Source of the DNA: 2-01-FULL-49-22 sp036507655
Lineage (GTDB): Bacteria > Patescibacteriota > Saccharimonadia > Saccharimonadales > UBA10212
Assembly (NCBI GenBank): GCA_036507655.1
Contig: DATCIS010000019.1
Coordinates: forward strand, 12,827 to 76,826
DNA: 64,000 bases
Direction of reading: 5' to 3'
Shown: positions 7,186 through 16,265 of the stretch, piece by piece
Numbering within the stretch: the first letter of the stretch is position 1
How the letters are laid out: the number at the start of each line of letters is the position of its first letter
Notes under the pieces: model-generated
Database searches by the model: none
What the model saw: the letters and a program-made list of their open reading frames with translations, nothing else
What the model was told of the DNA's origin: nothing
Made by a program: the position numbers and the translations under genes

Positions 7186-8773
7186 CTCTGTAGACTTCTT
7201 CGATGGTCGTCAGGCCAGCAAGGGCTTTTAGGACACCGTCCTGTTCCATCGTTTGCATACCATCTCTGACGGCCTGTGCCTCAAGCATTTCGGTTGTTAC
7301 CTCATTCGGTGGTCGCCGTAATAATTCCTGTACTCCGGGTGTCATTAGAAGCTGCTCACGAATAGGCAATACGCCGGAATAACCAAACGGGTTATCAGCT
7401 GAGCTACCGGCATTGTAGAGAGTAGGGTTTTGCAAGTTCGGCCTTTGCACTTGAGACGGCAGCCGGTCTATGACTGTGAGCAAATGTTTTTTGAGGTTTT
7501 CATCGGGTTGGTAGGGTTGCTTGGTGGCGTCGTCCAACCGCCTAACTAGCCTTTGGGCCATAACTAGTCTCATAGCACTGGCAAACAACGGGTTGATGCC
7601 GACCATGTCCAGCATCCTTGATAAAGCCGCCGCCGCACTGCCGGCGTGGAAAGTCGTCAGCACCAGATGCCCTGTTAGTGCGCCTTGCAGAGCCGTTTTG
7701 GCGGTATCCTTGTCGCGAATTTCGCCAACCATTACTACATCGGGGTCGAGCCTAAGTACCGCCCGCAGCTTCTCGGCAAAACTTTCGGCTTCCAACGCGC
7801 CGTGCACCGGAATTTGGACCACTCCTGGCATGTTGTACTCAACTGGATCCTCCAAAGTTATGATTTTTCGCTCCGGGGTATTAAGCGTATTTAAAATCGA
7901 GTAAAGTGTGGTGGTTTTTCCCGAGCCGGTCGGACCGACGACGATAACCATACCAGTTGGGCGCTTAATAATATCTTGAACGGCCGCCATCTCTGGAGCG
8001 CTTAGGCTAAGGTTCTCGAGTTTGAAAAGTTCAAGTCTGAGGTTGAAAAGGCGCATAACGATGTCCATGCCATAAACGGTCGGAACGGTTTCGACACGCA
8101 GGTTGAGTGCTACTTCTTCGCCAGTGGCCATTTTGTATTGCCGACTGATGTGCCCTTGTTGGGCGTCGTCGGCGTTAGTTGAAACATTAGCCGCGCTGGC
8201 TATAGCCGCCGTTAGGTGACGGTACTTTTCGTGACCAACAAATGCTATTGGGTGCAGCACACCGTCGATGCGGAGGCGGACTCTGATGTTATCTTTTTGA
8301 GTTTCCAGATGGATGTCGCTGGCTTTGAGCTTGTAAGCCTGCTGGACCAGGTATGCCAGCATGTCATCTGGCCGCACTTCTACTAGAGTTTTGCTGACCG
8401 TGTCGATTATGTTCTGACGGCCAGCTTCGGCAATTGTTATATCGTGGTATTCAACCTGTTTTGGCGGGTCATAAAGCTGCATGTATTCGCGGAAACCGGC
8501 GTCAGATATAAGCGAGAACTTGGTTATGTAATCAGTGAACCGGCCCCTGAGTTGATTTATTGTCTGCTGTGGGGTGGTGGTGATGATGCCGAAGTGGATA
8601 TTGTGCTCATCGGCCATCAATGGCACAACCCGCAGGCTGTAGAGCTCAGGCACAGCCAGGATAGTCTTATAAAGCTGTTTTTGCAGTTGCGAGGTGTCAA
8701 TGTAGTTTAAGCCGAGAACTTGCGCTCGGCGCTGCGCCATTATTTCTTCGTCACGACGCCCACCCTGATTCAT
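7175..8773 (-). CDS. Type II/IV secretion ATPase, PilB/GspE family, 532 aa
   Basis: Hexameric cytoplasmic motor that powers type IV pilus assembly or type II secretion. The N-terminal domain (about 1-130) matches the MshEN region (QVLGLNYIDTSQL). The motor follows: SDIHLETQKDNIRVRLRIDG, Walker A GPTGSGKTTT, Asp box TLEDPVEY, Walker B LRLDPDVVMVGEIRD, and the His box LTTFHAGSAAAAL. The zinc tetracysteine of classical PilB is missing. The usual partners pilC and pilT are not adjacent. Type IV pili are known in Saccharibacteria, so a pilus role is likely. The start may instead be the internal ATG at 8740; I kept the longer form because the extra residues fit the domain. Confidence 0.9.
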   Translation of the reverse strand: MNQGGRRDEEIMAQRRAQVLGLNYIDTSQLQKQLYKTILAVPELYSLRVVPLMADEHNIHFGIITTTPQQTINQLRGRFTDYITKFSLISDAGFREYMQLYDPPKQVEYHDITIAEAGRQNIIDTVSKTLVEVRPDDMLAYLVQQAYKLKASDIHLETQKDNIRVRLRIDGVLHPIAFVGHEKYRHLTAAIASAANVSTNADDAQQGHISRQYKMATGEEVALNLRVETVPTVYGMDIVMRLFNLRLELFKLENLSLSAPEMAAVQDIIKRPTGMVIVVGPTGSGKTTTLYSILNTLNTPERKIITLEDPVEYNMPGVVQIPVHGALEAESFAEKLRAVLRLDPDVVMVGEIRDKDTAKTALQGALTGHLVLTTFHAGSAAAALSRMLDMVGINPLFASAMRLVMAQRLVRRLDDATKQPYQPDENLKKHLLTVIDRLPSQVQRPNLQNPTLYNAGSSADNPFGYSGVLPIREQLLMTPGVQELLRRPPNEVTTEMLEAQAVRDGMQTMEQDGVLKALAGLTTIEEVYRVVG

Positions 8774-8778
8774 ACAAC

Positions 8779-8880
8779 CATTAAAGCATAGCCTTTAATG
8801 AGCTGAAAGCCGTTAGCTGACAGCCGATAGCCGAAATGATTAAGCTATGAGCCAAAAACTATTAGCTATAAGCTAAAGCT
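8779..8880. other. Divergent intergenic region: inverted repeat plus TAGC/GCTA repeat tract
   Basis: CATTAAAG and CTTTAATG form a perfect 8-bp inverted repeat at 8779-8800 around a weak -10 (TATGCT, minus strand) for the secretion ATPase gene. From 8801 to 8880 the sequence is a tract of AGCCGATAGCC, TTAGCTATAAGC and similar units, related to the clpC leader and gatA repeats. A TATAAG eight bases before the ATG at 8881 could be a -10 box. Confidence 0.5.
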
Positions 8881-9417
8881 ATGCTCCGCATAGTTTTAAT
8901 AGCGCATAACGTACGCTCGGCCCACAATGTCGGCTCAATTCTACGCAGCGCCGACGGTTTTGGTGTGGAGAGGGTTTACCTGACCGGCTTTACGCCGCAT
9001 CCGCAAACAAGCGATGATAAAAGGATGCCGCATGTGGCTAAACGAGCGGCGGATCAGATAGCCAAAACCGCTTTGGGGGCCTAAAAAAAACTTAATTGGC
9101 AGCACCGTTCAGATGTCATAAAACTGCTAGCCAAACTGAAAAAAGAGGGATTTTCATTGGCGGCTCTGGAACAAACCGACAAGGCCGTAGCTTTGCCAAA
9201 TTTCAGTCCCACTAACGACATGGCCTTGATTGTCGGTAGCGAAATCGCCGGCATTGAGCAAAGCATATTGAATGCCGCTGAAATTCATCTGTCGATACCG
9301 ATGCTAGGAAAAAAAGAGTCCTTTAACGTGGCTGTGGCAGCCGCTGTAGCGCTATACTATTTACGATGGTATAATCGTAAGCTGAATGACCGCCAAAATA
9401 AAAATGCGCTCATATAA
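8881..9417 (+). pseudogene. TrmH/SpoU-family RNA 2'-O-methyltransferase interrupted by an in-frame TAA
   Basis: The first 67 codons (NVRSAHNVGSILRSADGFGV...ALGA) and the codons after 9085 (LNWQHRSDVIKLLAKLKKEGF..., MALIVGSEIAGIE, IPMLGKKESFNVAVAAAVALYYL) are consecutive parts of one SpoU methyltransferase in the same reading frame. They are separated only by TAA at 9082-9084. Family members usually have Glu after ALGA, so a GAA to TAA change explains it. SpoU motifs 1-3, including the knot and SAM-binding loop, are otherwise intact. Either the gene is recently inactivated, the stop is read through, or the base is an assembly error beside an eight-A run. Its end overlaps the next gene by 32 bases. 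Confidence 0.85.
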
Positions 9418-10447
9418 AACCGGCCATCGCTCACCCCGTAAACCAAAAGGGATAAGCGATAAGGCTTTTAGAAGAGTTTATTGGCCGTACCTACCGGTGG
9501 TTCTGATAATTGGTGTTCTGCTGTCGTTTAGCTCGCAGGCCGGTGTCTTTTCGGCATTGATTCATCAACCAGGCGGCCGGGTTCTGGCCTACGCCACCAG
9601 TATGAGCAGCGGTGGACTTCAAGGCAGTACAAACAGCGCCAGGGCCCAAAACGGTGTAGCATCGCTACAAATAAACAGCAAGCTGGCGGCTGCCGCTCAG
9701 GCCAAAGCTGACGATATGGCCAGCCGTAATTACTGGAGCCACAACACACCCGAAGGCAACCCCCCTTGGACGTTCGTTACTGCCCAAGGATATAGCTACC
9801 AGAAACTCGGCGAGAACCTGGCCGCCGGTTTTAGTGATGAGCAATCGGCTATTAACGGTTGGATGGGTTCGCCGCCTCATCGAGACAATATGCTTGATTC
9901 GGCCTTTTTGGAGGTTGGCTTCGGCTGGGCCAGCAATCCAAACTACACTTCAGCTGGTGGTGGGCCGATGACGATTGTTGTGGCTTTTTATGGTAAGCCG
10001 CAGGTCCTATCAAGCCAATCGTCAAACAATTCCACCCCACCGCCATCAGCGTCAGTTAAGTCAACAGCGCCGGCACCAACATCACCGGATATAACAATAC
10101 AACCGCCATCATCAGCGCCGGCCGAAGTTACCGAACCCAAGAATGAGGCTGCTACAGCGTCACCAAACACCGATACGAACATCAATTCATCTCAACTGGC
10201 TGGTAAATCCTCAAGGTTACAGCTTGTCTTAGCTAGCTTCCCAGTGGCTAAATTCGCCACCACATTTGCGCTTTTAGGAGCGGTCGCCGCCATTGCTATA
10301 TGGCTGGGCCGACATGCGCTAGCGGTCCGCCGGGCTTTATTTAAAAGCGAGCGTTTTGCAATTAGGCACCCGATTCTAGACTTAGGCCTGCTAATCATCG
10401 CGGCGCTATCCTACTTACTGACACAAACCGCCGGATTTATCCAATAG
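9386..10447 (+). CDS. Membrane-anchored CAP/SCP-domain protein, 353 aa
   Basis: Extracellular CAP (SCP/PR1) domain held by membrane segments. A basic N terminus is followed by a hydrophobic segment (about 30-55, LPVVLIIGVLLSFSSQ). The CAP domain runs from about 75 to 205 with NGVASLQINSKLAAAAQAKA, YWSHNTPEG, LGENLAAGF, GWMGSPPHRDNML and VVAFYGKP, the standard motif order with the His/Glu cavity residues. A Pro/Ser/Thr/Ala-rich linker (about 205-270) leads to two C-terminal membrane helices. CAP proteins are common cell-surface proteins in this lineage; the ligand is unknown. The start could also be the ATG at 9404. Confidence 0.88.
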   Translation: MTAKIKMRSYKTGHRSPRKPKGISDKAFRRVYWPYLPVVLIIGVLLSFSSQAGVFSALIHQPGGRVLAYATSMSSGGLQGSTNSARAQNGVASLQINSKLAAAAQAKADDMASRNYWSHNTPEGNPPWTFVTAQGYSYQKLGENLAAGFSDEQSAINGWMGSPPHRDNMLDSAFLEVGFGWASNPNYTSAGGGPMTIVVAFYGKPQVLSSQSSNNSTPPPSASVKSTAPAPTSPDITIQPPSSAPAEVTEPKNEAATASPNTDTNINSSQLAGKSSRLQLVLASFPVAKFATTFALLGAVAAIAIWLGRHALAVRRALFKSERFAIRHPILDLGLLIIAALSYLLTQTAGFIQ

Positions 10448-10460
10448 CCTCACTCGCACC

Positions 10461-10499
10461 GCCACCCTGCCAGCCAGCTGAGCCGGCTGCACCGGTGGC
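10461..10499. other. Two-tier inverted repeat between convergent genes
   Basis: GCCACC...GGTGGC encloses CAGCC...GGCTG with 4-base internal loops. It lies in the 62-base gap between the CAP gene and dnaE, which converge. It could act as a bidirectional terminator, but no T-run follows on either strand. Confidence 0.35.
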
Positions 10500-10509
10500 T
10501 TATCCAGAC

Positions 10510-13500
10510 CTACTTCACGACTATGTTGGTGGGGCCGAAAATAGCCGCTAAAGCACGCAGACTCTCCTCGTTGACGCTGATAGTTTGGGGTAATTTAATA
10601 GCCTGCTTGGCTTCAGGGTTGCCAGTAACAATGACCACCTCGGTATCACCTTGGAAACTATCCAGCTTATCCTTCAGGTTCATAAGCAGTGGCTGGTCCG
10701 AGCTGTTTTCTAGTCTAATGAATAGGCGCTGGGTAGAATCATTGTTATCACCCTTAGAGTCGGTGCCTTTGGCGGCGTCTTCGGGCGTAAGGATTCGGGC
10801 TTCTTCGACAATCACTTTCCAATCATCGGTCTCTGAGTTGTCCCTATCACGTGTAGTTAGCCTGCCCTTGGCCAGTACGACATTATCTCTTATCCATAAA
10901 TGCGGCTTGGCTTCATAGAATCTCGGGAAAACTATCAATTCTATCTCGCCGCTTAAATCAGCAATTTTAGCAAAAGCCATCTTTGAACCATTCTTAGTAG
11001 TTATCTCGCGGGTACTGGTAATTGAACCGCCCACTGTCACTTCACGCCCGTCCATTTCGGCTTCTAAACTGCCAATTGGTTTGGCCTGCTGGTCGAGCAC
11101 GTCTGCGTAGTCATCGAGCGGGTGCTGGCTTAGATATAAACCGAGAAGTTCGCGCTCCCATGACAACTGAATGTTTTGAGAATATGGAACGGCCTCTTCG
11201 TCCCAGCGCATTTTGAGCGAAGTCGCGGAGTCATCGCCGCCACCACCGAACAAATCAACTTGCCCGCTCAAAGTCTCTTTGCCTAGCCTCTGTGCCAGAC
11301 TTAAGATGTTCTCGACATTGTTAAGTAACCGGCTGCGGTCTCCAAGCGAATCAATTGTGCCCGATTTAATCAGGCTCTCCAAAGCCTTGCGATTAACAAT
11401 ATGGGCGTTGACGTGCCGGCTGAAATCCTCGATTGATTTGAATTTGCCACCTAATTTTTCACGGGCCAGCAGAATTTCCTCGACCGTGCCGTGCCCGACG
11501 TTCTTTATGGCATCCAGTCCGAATCGTATCTGATTTTTACCCGGCACAACAGCGAATTCGTGGAATGATTCGTTTATATCCGGCGGCAGAACTTCAATGC
11601 CCATGTGCTTGCATTCGGTAATTTCAATAGCCAATCGGTCGATATTGTCATAATCACTGGTCATCAGCGCTGCCATAAAGGCCGCTGGATAATGAGCTTT
11701 GAGATAAGCGGTTTGGTAGGCAATCAGGCCATAGCAGGCGGAATGAACCTTATTAAAGCAATAAGCGGCAAACTCCTCTAGCTGGCGCCAGAAACGCTCC
11801 ATCATCTTACGGTCAGCGCCGACGGTTTTAATTCCCCCTTCAATGAAATCCTTCTTCAGCTTAGCCATGACGATTGGATTTTTCTTGCCTATGGCATAGC
11901 GTAGTGTATCAGCATGGCCACCAGAGAATCCGCACATCTCCATGCTTATCTGCATCACTTGTTCTTGGTAGACAATCACCCCATAGGTATTTTCGAGGGC
12001 CGACTTCATGGCCGGGTGGAGATATTCGATTTGGCGCTGCCCATGCTTACGAGCGATAAAATCTTCAATCCATTGCATCGGACCGGGGCGGTAGAGTGCA
12101 ACCATGGCGATGATATCTTCAAAAACGGTCGGTTTGAGCTGTTTCAGATACCGCTTCATACCGGCTGATTCAAGTTGAAAAACACCGGTCGTTTCACCTT
12201 TTTGCAGCAACTCAAAGGTTTTTTTATCGTCAAGTGGAATCTCACCGATATCAATGTTTTTGCCGTAGACCTTCTTAACTATGCGTAGTGTATTTTTAAT
12301 GATTGTCAGGTTAGACAAACCCAAGAAGTCCATCTTAAGGAGCCCTAGATCTTCTATCGGGAACATCGAGTACTGGGTAGCGATGGCTCCGCTCTGAGCC
12401 ACTTCGAGCGGCACAAAATTAACAATTTCATCAGGTGCAATTACCACTCCGGCGGCATGAACGCCGTGGCTGCGAATAGTGCCCTCAAGCCGCATAGCCA
12501 AATCAAAAACCTGTCTGGCTCTTCCGTTCTCAGCGTACTCCCGCTTCAAATCGGGTACCTGCTTCAGGTGTTGAGCCAAGGCTGTGTGCCTGCCCTGAAC
12601 AGGTGGCGGAATCATTTTGGCTAATCTATCAGCCTCGGCATACGGCACCCGCAGTACCCGGGCGACATCTCTTACGGAGTTGCGTGCTGCCATCTGTCCG
12701 AATGTCACAATGTTGGCTACCCTGTCGCGGCCATACTTTTCAATACAATAATTTATAACCTCATCACGCCTGTTGTCTTGGATGTCGATATCCATATCGG
12801 GCATGCTGATGCGATCGGGGTTAAGAAAACGTTCAAAGAGCAGGTCGTATTTTAGTGGCTCGATCTCAGTAATACGCAAGCCGTAGGCCATTATCGAGCT
12901 GGCGGCGCTACCGCGGCCAGGTCCGAACACTATTCCATGATCTTTCCCCCAATTAATAAAATCAGCCACGATTAGAAAATAGCCATTAAAATCCATGCTA
13001 TTGACTACTCCTAGCTCATATTTCGCTCGGTCAATGACCTCCCCCCTTAAAGTCTTCTTGGCATCCGTAACTGTCAGCTTATTGGCCTTTGTACGTGAGA
13101 CGCCGCCGTAACGCCACGCCAGACCCCGCCAGACCTCTTTTTCCAATAGGCTACGCTCGGTTTCACCCCTGGGTGTTGGAAACTGTGGGATTAGGATTTT
13201 GCCAAGCTCTAACTCAACGCCGCAGCGCTCAGCAATCTCACGTGTATTTTGTAACAACTCTGGGTGCTGCCTATTCCATCTTCTGATAATGTCTTTGGGG
13301 TCGGCCACCTGTAACTGAAAGTCTTTCAGGCTCATGCGCTCAGTGTCTTCTAAAAATGCTCCGGTTTGAATACAAAGAAGTACCTCGTGAGCTTCCTGAT
13401 CCTCCTGCATTAGATAGTGTGAATCGCAAGTAACGACAGCCGGTATGTTGAGTTCGCTACTTAGTTTGAGAAGGTCCTGGTTGACTCTGGTCTGTTCATC

Positions 13501-14085
13501 CCAAACATTCGGGTGCTCAGCGTGTCCGTGGTCTTGCAGCTCAAGATAATATCGATCGCCAAAAATCTTTTTATACCAGCTGGCAACTTTTTTAGCCTGC
13601 TCCAGCCGGCCGGATCTGAGTGCGTTGCCGAGTTCGCCCTGCAGGCAGCCGGAAAGGACAATAAGGCCTTCGTTATACTTTTCAATCAGTTCTTTATCTA
13701 CTCTCGGACGATAATAAAACCCCGCTAAGTTAGCGATTGAAGACAGACGCATGAGGTTCTGGTAGCCGGCATTATTGCTAGCTAGCATTGTCAGGTGATA
13801 AGCTGCCCGGTCATACGCCGGGTCCTTGTCCTTGTGAGAACGCGGAGCAACATAGGCCTCCATGCCGATTATCGGTTTGATATTGTGGTCTTTGGCGTGT
13901 TTATAAAATTCAACCGCGCCGCTCATCAATCCGTGATCGGTCATGGCTACCGCCTCCATGCCAAGTTCAACCACTCGCTCCATTAATGCCGGAACTTTAG
14001 TCAGACCATCCAGCAATGAATACTGAGTATGATTATGTAAGTGAACAAAGTCACTCGGCTTAAGTTTTACCCCCGGCTTGGCCAT
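10510..14085 (-). CDS. dnaE: DNA polymerase III subunit alpha, 1191 aa
   Basis: Replicative C-family polymerase. Domains in order: PHP domain (HNHTQYSLLDG, MTDHGLMSG) to about 280; palm and thumb, with catalytic PDMDIDIQD near 430 and GRGSAASS just before; fingers with YRPGPM and ARKHG; a tandem HhH region (IKNVGHGTVEEIL); and a C-terminal OB fold (VTVGGSITSTREITTKNGSKMAFAKIADLSG). Length matches DnaE1 (about 1160-1190). The start lacks a Shine-Dalgarno but has TATAAT seven bases upstream, so the mRNA is probably leaderless. It is isolated, with no operon partners. Confidence 0.97.
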   Translation of the reverse strand: MAKPGVKLKPSDFVHLHNHTQYSLLDGLTKVPALMERVVELGMEAVAMTDHGLMSGAVEFYKHAKDHNIKPIIGMEAYVAPRSHKDKDPAYDRAAYHLTMLASNNAGYQNLMRLSSIANLAGFYYRPRVDKELIEKYNEGLIVLSGCLQGELGNALRSGRLEQAKKVASWYKKIFGDRYYLELQDHGHAEHPNVWDEQTRVNQDLLKLSSELNIPAVVTCDSHYLMQEDQEAHEVLLCIQTGAFLEDTERMSLKDFQLQVADPKDIIRRWNRQHPELLQNTREIAERCGVELELGKILIPQFPTPRGETERSLLEKEVWRGLAWRYGGVSRTKANKLTVTDAKKTLRGEVIDRAKYELGVVNSMDFNGYFLIVADFINWGKDHGIVFGPGRGSAASSIMAYGLRITEIEPLKYDLLFERFLNPDRISMPDMDIDIQDNRRDEVINYCIEKYGRDRVANIVTFGQMAARNSVRDVARVLRVPYAEADRLAKMIPPPVQGRHTALAQHLKQVPDLKREYAENGRARQVFDLAMRLEGTIRSHGVHAAGVVIAPDEIVNFVPLEVAQSGAIATQYSMFPIEDLGLLKMDFLGLSNLTIIKNTLRIVKKVYGKNIDIGEIPLDDKKTFELLQKGETTGVFQLESAGMKRYLKQLKPTVFEDIIAMVALYRPGPMQWIEDFIARKHGQRQIEYLHPAMKSALENTYGVIVYQEQVMQISMEMCGFSGGHADTLRYAIGKKNPIVMAKLKKDFIEGGIKTVGADRKMMERFWRQLEEFAAYCFNKVHSACYGLIAYQTAYLKAHYPAAFMAALMTSDYDNIDRLAIEITECKHMGIEVLPPDINESFHEFAVVPGKNQIRFGLDAIKNVGHGTVEEILLAREKLGGKFKSIEDFSRHVNAHIVNRKALESLIKSGTIDSLGDRSRLLNNVENILSLAQRLGKETLSGQVDLFGGGGDDSATSLKMRWDEEAVPYSQNIQLSWERELLGLYLSQHPLDDYADVLDQQAKPIGSLEAEMDGREVTVGGSITSTREITTKNGSKMAFAKIADLSGEIELIVFPRFYEAKPHLWIRDNVVLAKGRLTTRDRDNSETDDWKVIVEEARILTPEDAAKGTDSKGDNNDSTQRLFIRLENSSDQPLLMNLKDKLDSFQGDTEVVIVTGNPEAKQAIKLPQTISVNEESLRALAAIFGPTNIVVK

Positions 14086-14092
14086 TACCTAA

Positions 14093-14121
14093 ATTATAAA
14101 GGAGAGGCTGGTTGGGTTATA
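14093..14121 (-). promoter_or_regulatory. Promoter of dnaE, leaderless
   Basis: TATAAT at 14093-14098, seven bases before the dnaE ATG, with a weak -35 (TATAAC, 14116-14121) at 17-base spacing. Confidence 0.55.
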
Positions 14122-14170
14122 GGGTTTTAGACGAAATAACTACAGTCCTACCCGCTAGACCACTATAACG
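14114..14170 (-). other. tRNA-Glu-like 5' fragment (remnant)
   Basis: On the minus strand, GTGGTCTAGCGGGTAGGAC closely resembles the D-arm of bacterial tRNA-Glu, and GTTATAG/CTATAAC flank it as a possible 7-bp stem. There is no T-arm (GGTTCGAATCC-like), no regular anticodon stem and only about 40 bases between the flanking repeats, so this is not a functional tRNA. It may be a decayed copy or chance similarity. Confidence 0.25.
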
Positions 14171-14177
14171 CTCTTTT

Positions 14178-14588
14178 TCAGCTTTTGAAATATTTGCTCA
14201 GATTCTTTTTGGCTTGTTTTGCCTGTTTGATGGCTTTATTCAATTCCGGGTCTTTTGCCTCGCCGGCCTTAAAGGCTTTTAAGACGGCCCCGGACTTGTT
14301 CTTGGCATCTTTGGCTGCGACTACTGCTTCGTTGAATTCCTCGCGGGCTTTGGCGCTTAGTGCCATCGTCTTATCTTTGGCGTCTTTAACAAGTTCGTCA
14401 AGTTCATCGCGCAAGTCTTGCAACTGCTCTGCGGCTTCATCCTTTAACTCTGAGACTTTCTCGGCTAAATCTTCCCTGGTTTCCTGGCCGCTTTTGGGTG
14501 CTGTTAAAATACCGGTGATGTAACCAACGGCTCCGGCCAGTAAAGCGCCGATAGCTATCTTTCTACCAGTGTGCTGATCTTTGACCAT
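14178..14588 (-). CDS. YtxH-like membrane-anchored coiled-coil protein, 136 aa
   Basis: Small envelope or stress-associated protein of the YtxH type; its molecular role is not known. A short basic N terminus (MVKDQHTGRKIA) precedes one glycine-rich hydrophobic segment (GALLAGAVGYITGILTAPKSG, residues 13-33), the hallmark of the family. About 100 residues of Glu/Lys/Ala/Asp-rich helix follow, predicted to be coiled coil. An AAAGGG-like ribosome site lies upstream of the ATG. It follows another one-helix protein three bases upstream, so the two are probably cotranscribed. Confidence 0.8.
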   Translation of the reverse strand: MVKDQHTGRKIAIGALLAGAVGYITGILTAPKSGQETREDLAEKVSELKDEAAEQLQDLRDELDELVKDAKDKTMALSAKAREEFNEAVVAAKDAKNKSGAVLKAFKAGEAKDPELNKAIKQAKQAKKNLSKYFKS

Positions 14589-14591
14589 AAT

Positions 14592-14822
14592 CTAACCCTT
14601 TCTACCGCGCGTGCGCGTGATTATATTTGTTACTAGGCGAACCCACGGCATGGCTGCCGCGCTCCTTCTGAACGCGGTGGCTGCCGATTCCACGCTATCG
14701 GCCACGTTATCCGCCTTGCGCAGGAATTTAATGAAAAAAATCAACGTAATACTTAGTAGTAATAGAAATACAGCTAATACCGAGCTAACGATGATAAGTA
14801 AAACGTTGGCTGCCGTTTCCAT
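14592..14822 (-). CDS. Small one-helix membrane protein, 76 aa
   Basis: One long hydrophobic helix near the N terminus (LLIIVSSVLAVFLLLLSITLIFFIKFL, about residues 8-34) followed by an amphipathic segment (ADNVADSVESAATAFRRSAAA) and a basic tail. This resembles DUF948-type partners of YtxH, which often neighbour each other, but I would not name it firmly. A TATAAT box lies six bases upstream of the ATG and overlaps the gatB stop codon, so it can be transcribed separately from the gat genes as a leaderless mRNA. Confidence 0.7.
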   Translation of the reverse strand: METAANVLLIIVSSVLAVFLLLLSITLIFFIKFLRKADNVADSVESAATAFRRSAAAMPWVRLVTNIITRTRGRKG

Positions 14823-14825
14823 GCG

Positions 14826-16265
14826 TTAATTATACCCCAGATGTTTCTTAATAAGTTTCTCGGCCAGGGCCGGATTGGCTTGGCCGTGGGATTTAGTCAT
14901 TACCTGGCCAACCAGAAAACCGATAGCCCTCTCCTGGCCGGCCTTGATGTCTTCGACTACTTTAGGATTTTGGGCGATGACTGCGACTACAACTTTTTCA
15001 ACTTCTGCTTCATCCGAGACTTGCAGCAAGTTGAGTTTTTGTGCAATTGTGCGGGGGTCGTCGGTTGTGCTCAATAGCTGCTCAAAGACAGTTCTGGCCG
15101 CCGTCGAGCTGAGCTCGCCTCCATCCACCATTTTAGAAAGAGTTATTAACCGCTCCGAGTCGACTTCCGGTTCGATTTCGCCAGTCATTGCTTCATCGGG
15201 CGGTTCGGCCTGTATAAGCCAAAAGGCTGCTCGCCGAGCGTCTTCTGGCCCGGCGGCCTCCAATACGTCCAGGATTGGCTTAATAATCGATGCTCTATCT
15301 AGTATATCTTCAATTACTTGCGGCTTAATTTCGAGTTTACCGAGTTGGGCACGGGTCTCACCGGGTAACTTGGGTAGTTTAGCTTTAATCCGATCAATAA
15401 AAGCGTCATCTAGCTCTACCGGCGGTACATCCGGCTCTGGCATATAACGGTAATCCTCAGCTTCCTCTTTAGTCCGCTGGGCAAAGGTTTTTTGTTTGGC
15501 TTCGTCCCAGCCGCGGGTTTCTTGCACTACGCTGCCGCCTTTTTCTAGCACTTCAATCTGGCGCTTGATTTCATAGGCTACGGCCGCTTCAACGCTGCGG
15601 AAGCTGTTTAAGTTTTTGACCTCGCTTCTGGTTCCCAATTTGCCCGGGTCTGAGCTGACGCTAACATTCAGATCAAACCGCATATGCCCGTGATACAAAT
15701 CTCCATCGGAGACATCGGCGTACTTCATTAGTAAATATAGCTCGCGGACATAGGCTTTGGCCTCAGCCGGTGAGTGGATGTCTGGCTTACTAACTATTTC
15801 CAATAGTGGCGTTCCGGCCCGGTTGAGGTCAACGAGTGAATAATCAGCACCAGCCGGATGGGTATTCTTGCCGGCATCTTCTTCTAGGTTGGCCCGTTCT
15901 ATAGCGATATTTCTGTCGCGGCCATCAACATCGATTTGAACCTGCCCACCTATAATAATCGGGTCTTCATACTGAGTTATTTGATAGCCTTTGGGCAAAT
16001 CCGGGTAAAAATAGTGTTTACGCTCAAATTTGCAGAATTTTTGAGGTCGGGTGCCAAGCGCAAAGGCTGCACACACACATATATTTATTGCTTCGCGGTT
16101 TAGAACCGGTAGGGCGCCTGGCATACCAACGCAAATATGGCTAATCAGAGAGTTTGGCGAGGCGCTTCTGGCATCATTGCCGACTGCCGCGAAGAGCTTA
16201 GTTTTGGTCTTTAGTTGTACATGGGTTTCGATACCAATTGTCGGGGCGTACTTCTCCGAACTCAT
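14826..16265 (-). CDS. gatB: Asp-tRNA(Asn)/Glu-tRNA(Gln) amidotransferase subunit B, 479 aa
   Basis: Kinase and tRNA-binding subunit of the GatCAB complex, which converts Glu-tRNA(Gln) (and Asp-tRNA(Asn)) to the amidated forms. The N-terminal cradle domain begins GIETHVQLKTKTKLF, with HKHYFYPDLPKGYQI-type residues (KHYFYPDLPKGYQITQYEDP) and DLNRAGTPLLEIVS; the C-terminal YqeY-like helical domain ends with GQVMTKSHGQANPALAEKLI. Length is standard. The ATG overlaps the stop of the membrane ORF upstream (4 bases), so it is the last gat gene of the operon. Confidence 0.97.
   Translation of the reverse strand: MSSEKYAPTIGIETHVQLKTKTKLFAAVGNDARSASPNSLISHICVGMPGALPVLNREAINICVCAAFALGTRPQKFCKFERKHYFYPDLPKGYQITQYEDPIIIGGQVQIDVDGRDRNIAIERANLEEDAGKNTHPAGADYSLVDLNRAGTPLLEIVSKPDIHSPAEAKAYVRELYLLMKYADVSDGDLYHGHMRFDLNVSVSSDPGKLGTRSEVKNLNSFRSVEAAVAYEIKRQIEVLEKGGSVVQETRGWDEAKQKTFAQRTKEEAEDYRYMPEPDVPPVELDDAFIDRIKAKLPKLPGETRAQLGKLEIKPQVIEDILDRASIIKPILDVLEAAGPEDARRAAFWLIQAEPPDEAMTGEIEPEVDSERLITLSKMVDGGELSSTAARTVFEQLLSTTDDPRTIAQKLNLLQVSDEAEVEKVVVAVIAQNPKVVEDIKAGQERAIGFLVGQVMTKSHGQANPALAEKLIKKHLGYN
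14829..14834 (-). promoter_or_regulatory. -10 box for the small membrane protein, inside the gatB stop
   Basis: TATAAT at 14829-14834 is formed by the last gatB codons and stop (GGG TAT AAT TAA) and ends six bases before the next ATG. No clear -35 hexamer was found. Confidence 0.5.

Noticed and set aside
8881..9417. Alternative genetic code or programmed frameshifting at the TAA in the TrmH-like gene
   Set aside because: UAA and UGA end many other genes here, and the two halves are in the same frame, so no shift is needed.
14114..14170. A complete tRNA-Glu gene
   Set aside because: Only the D-arm resembles tRNA-Glu; T-arm and a regular anticodon stem are missing.
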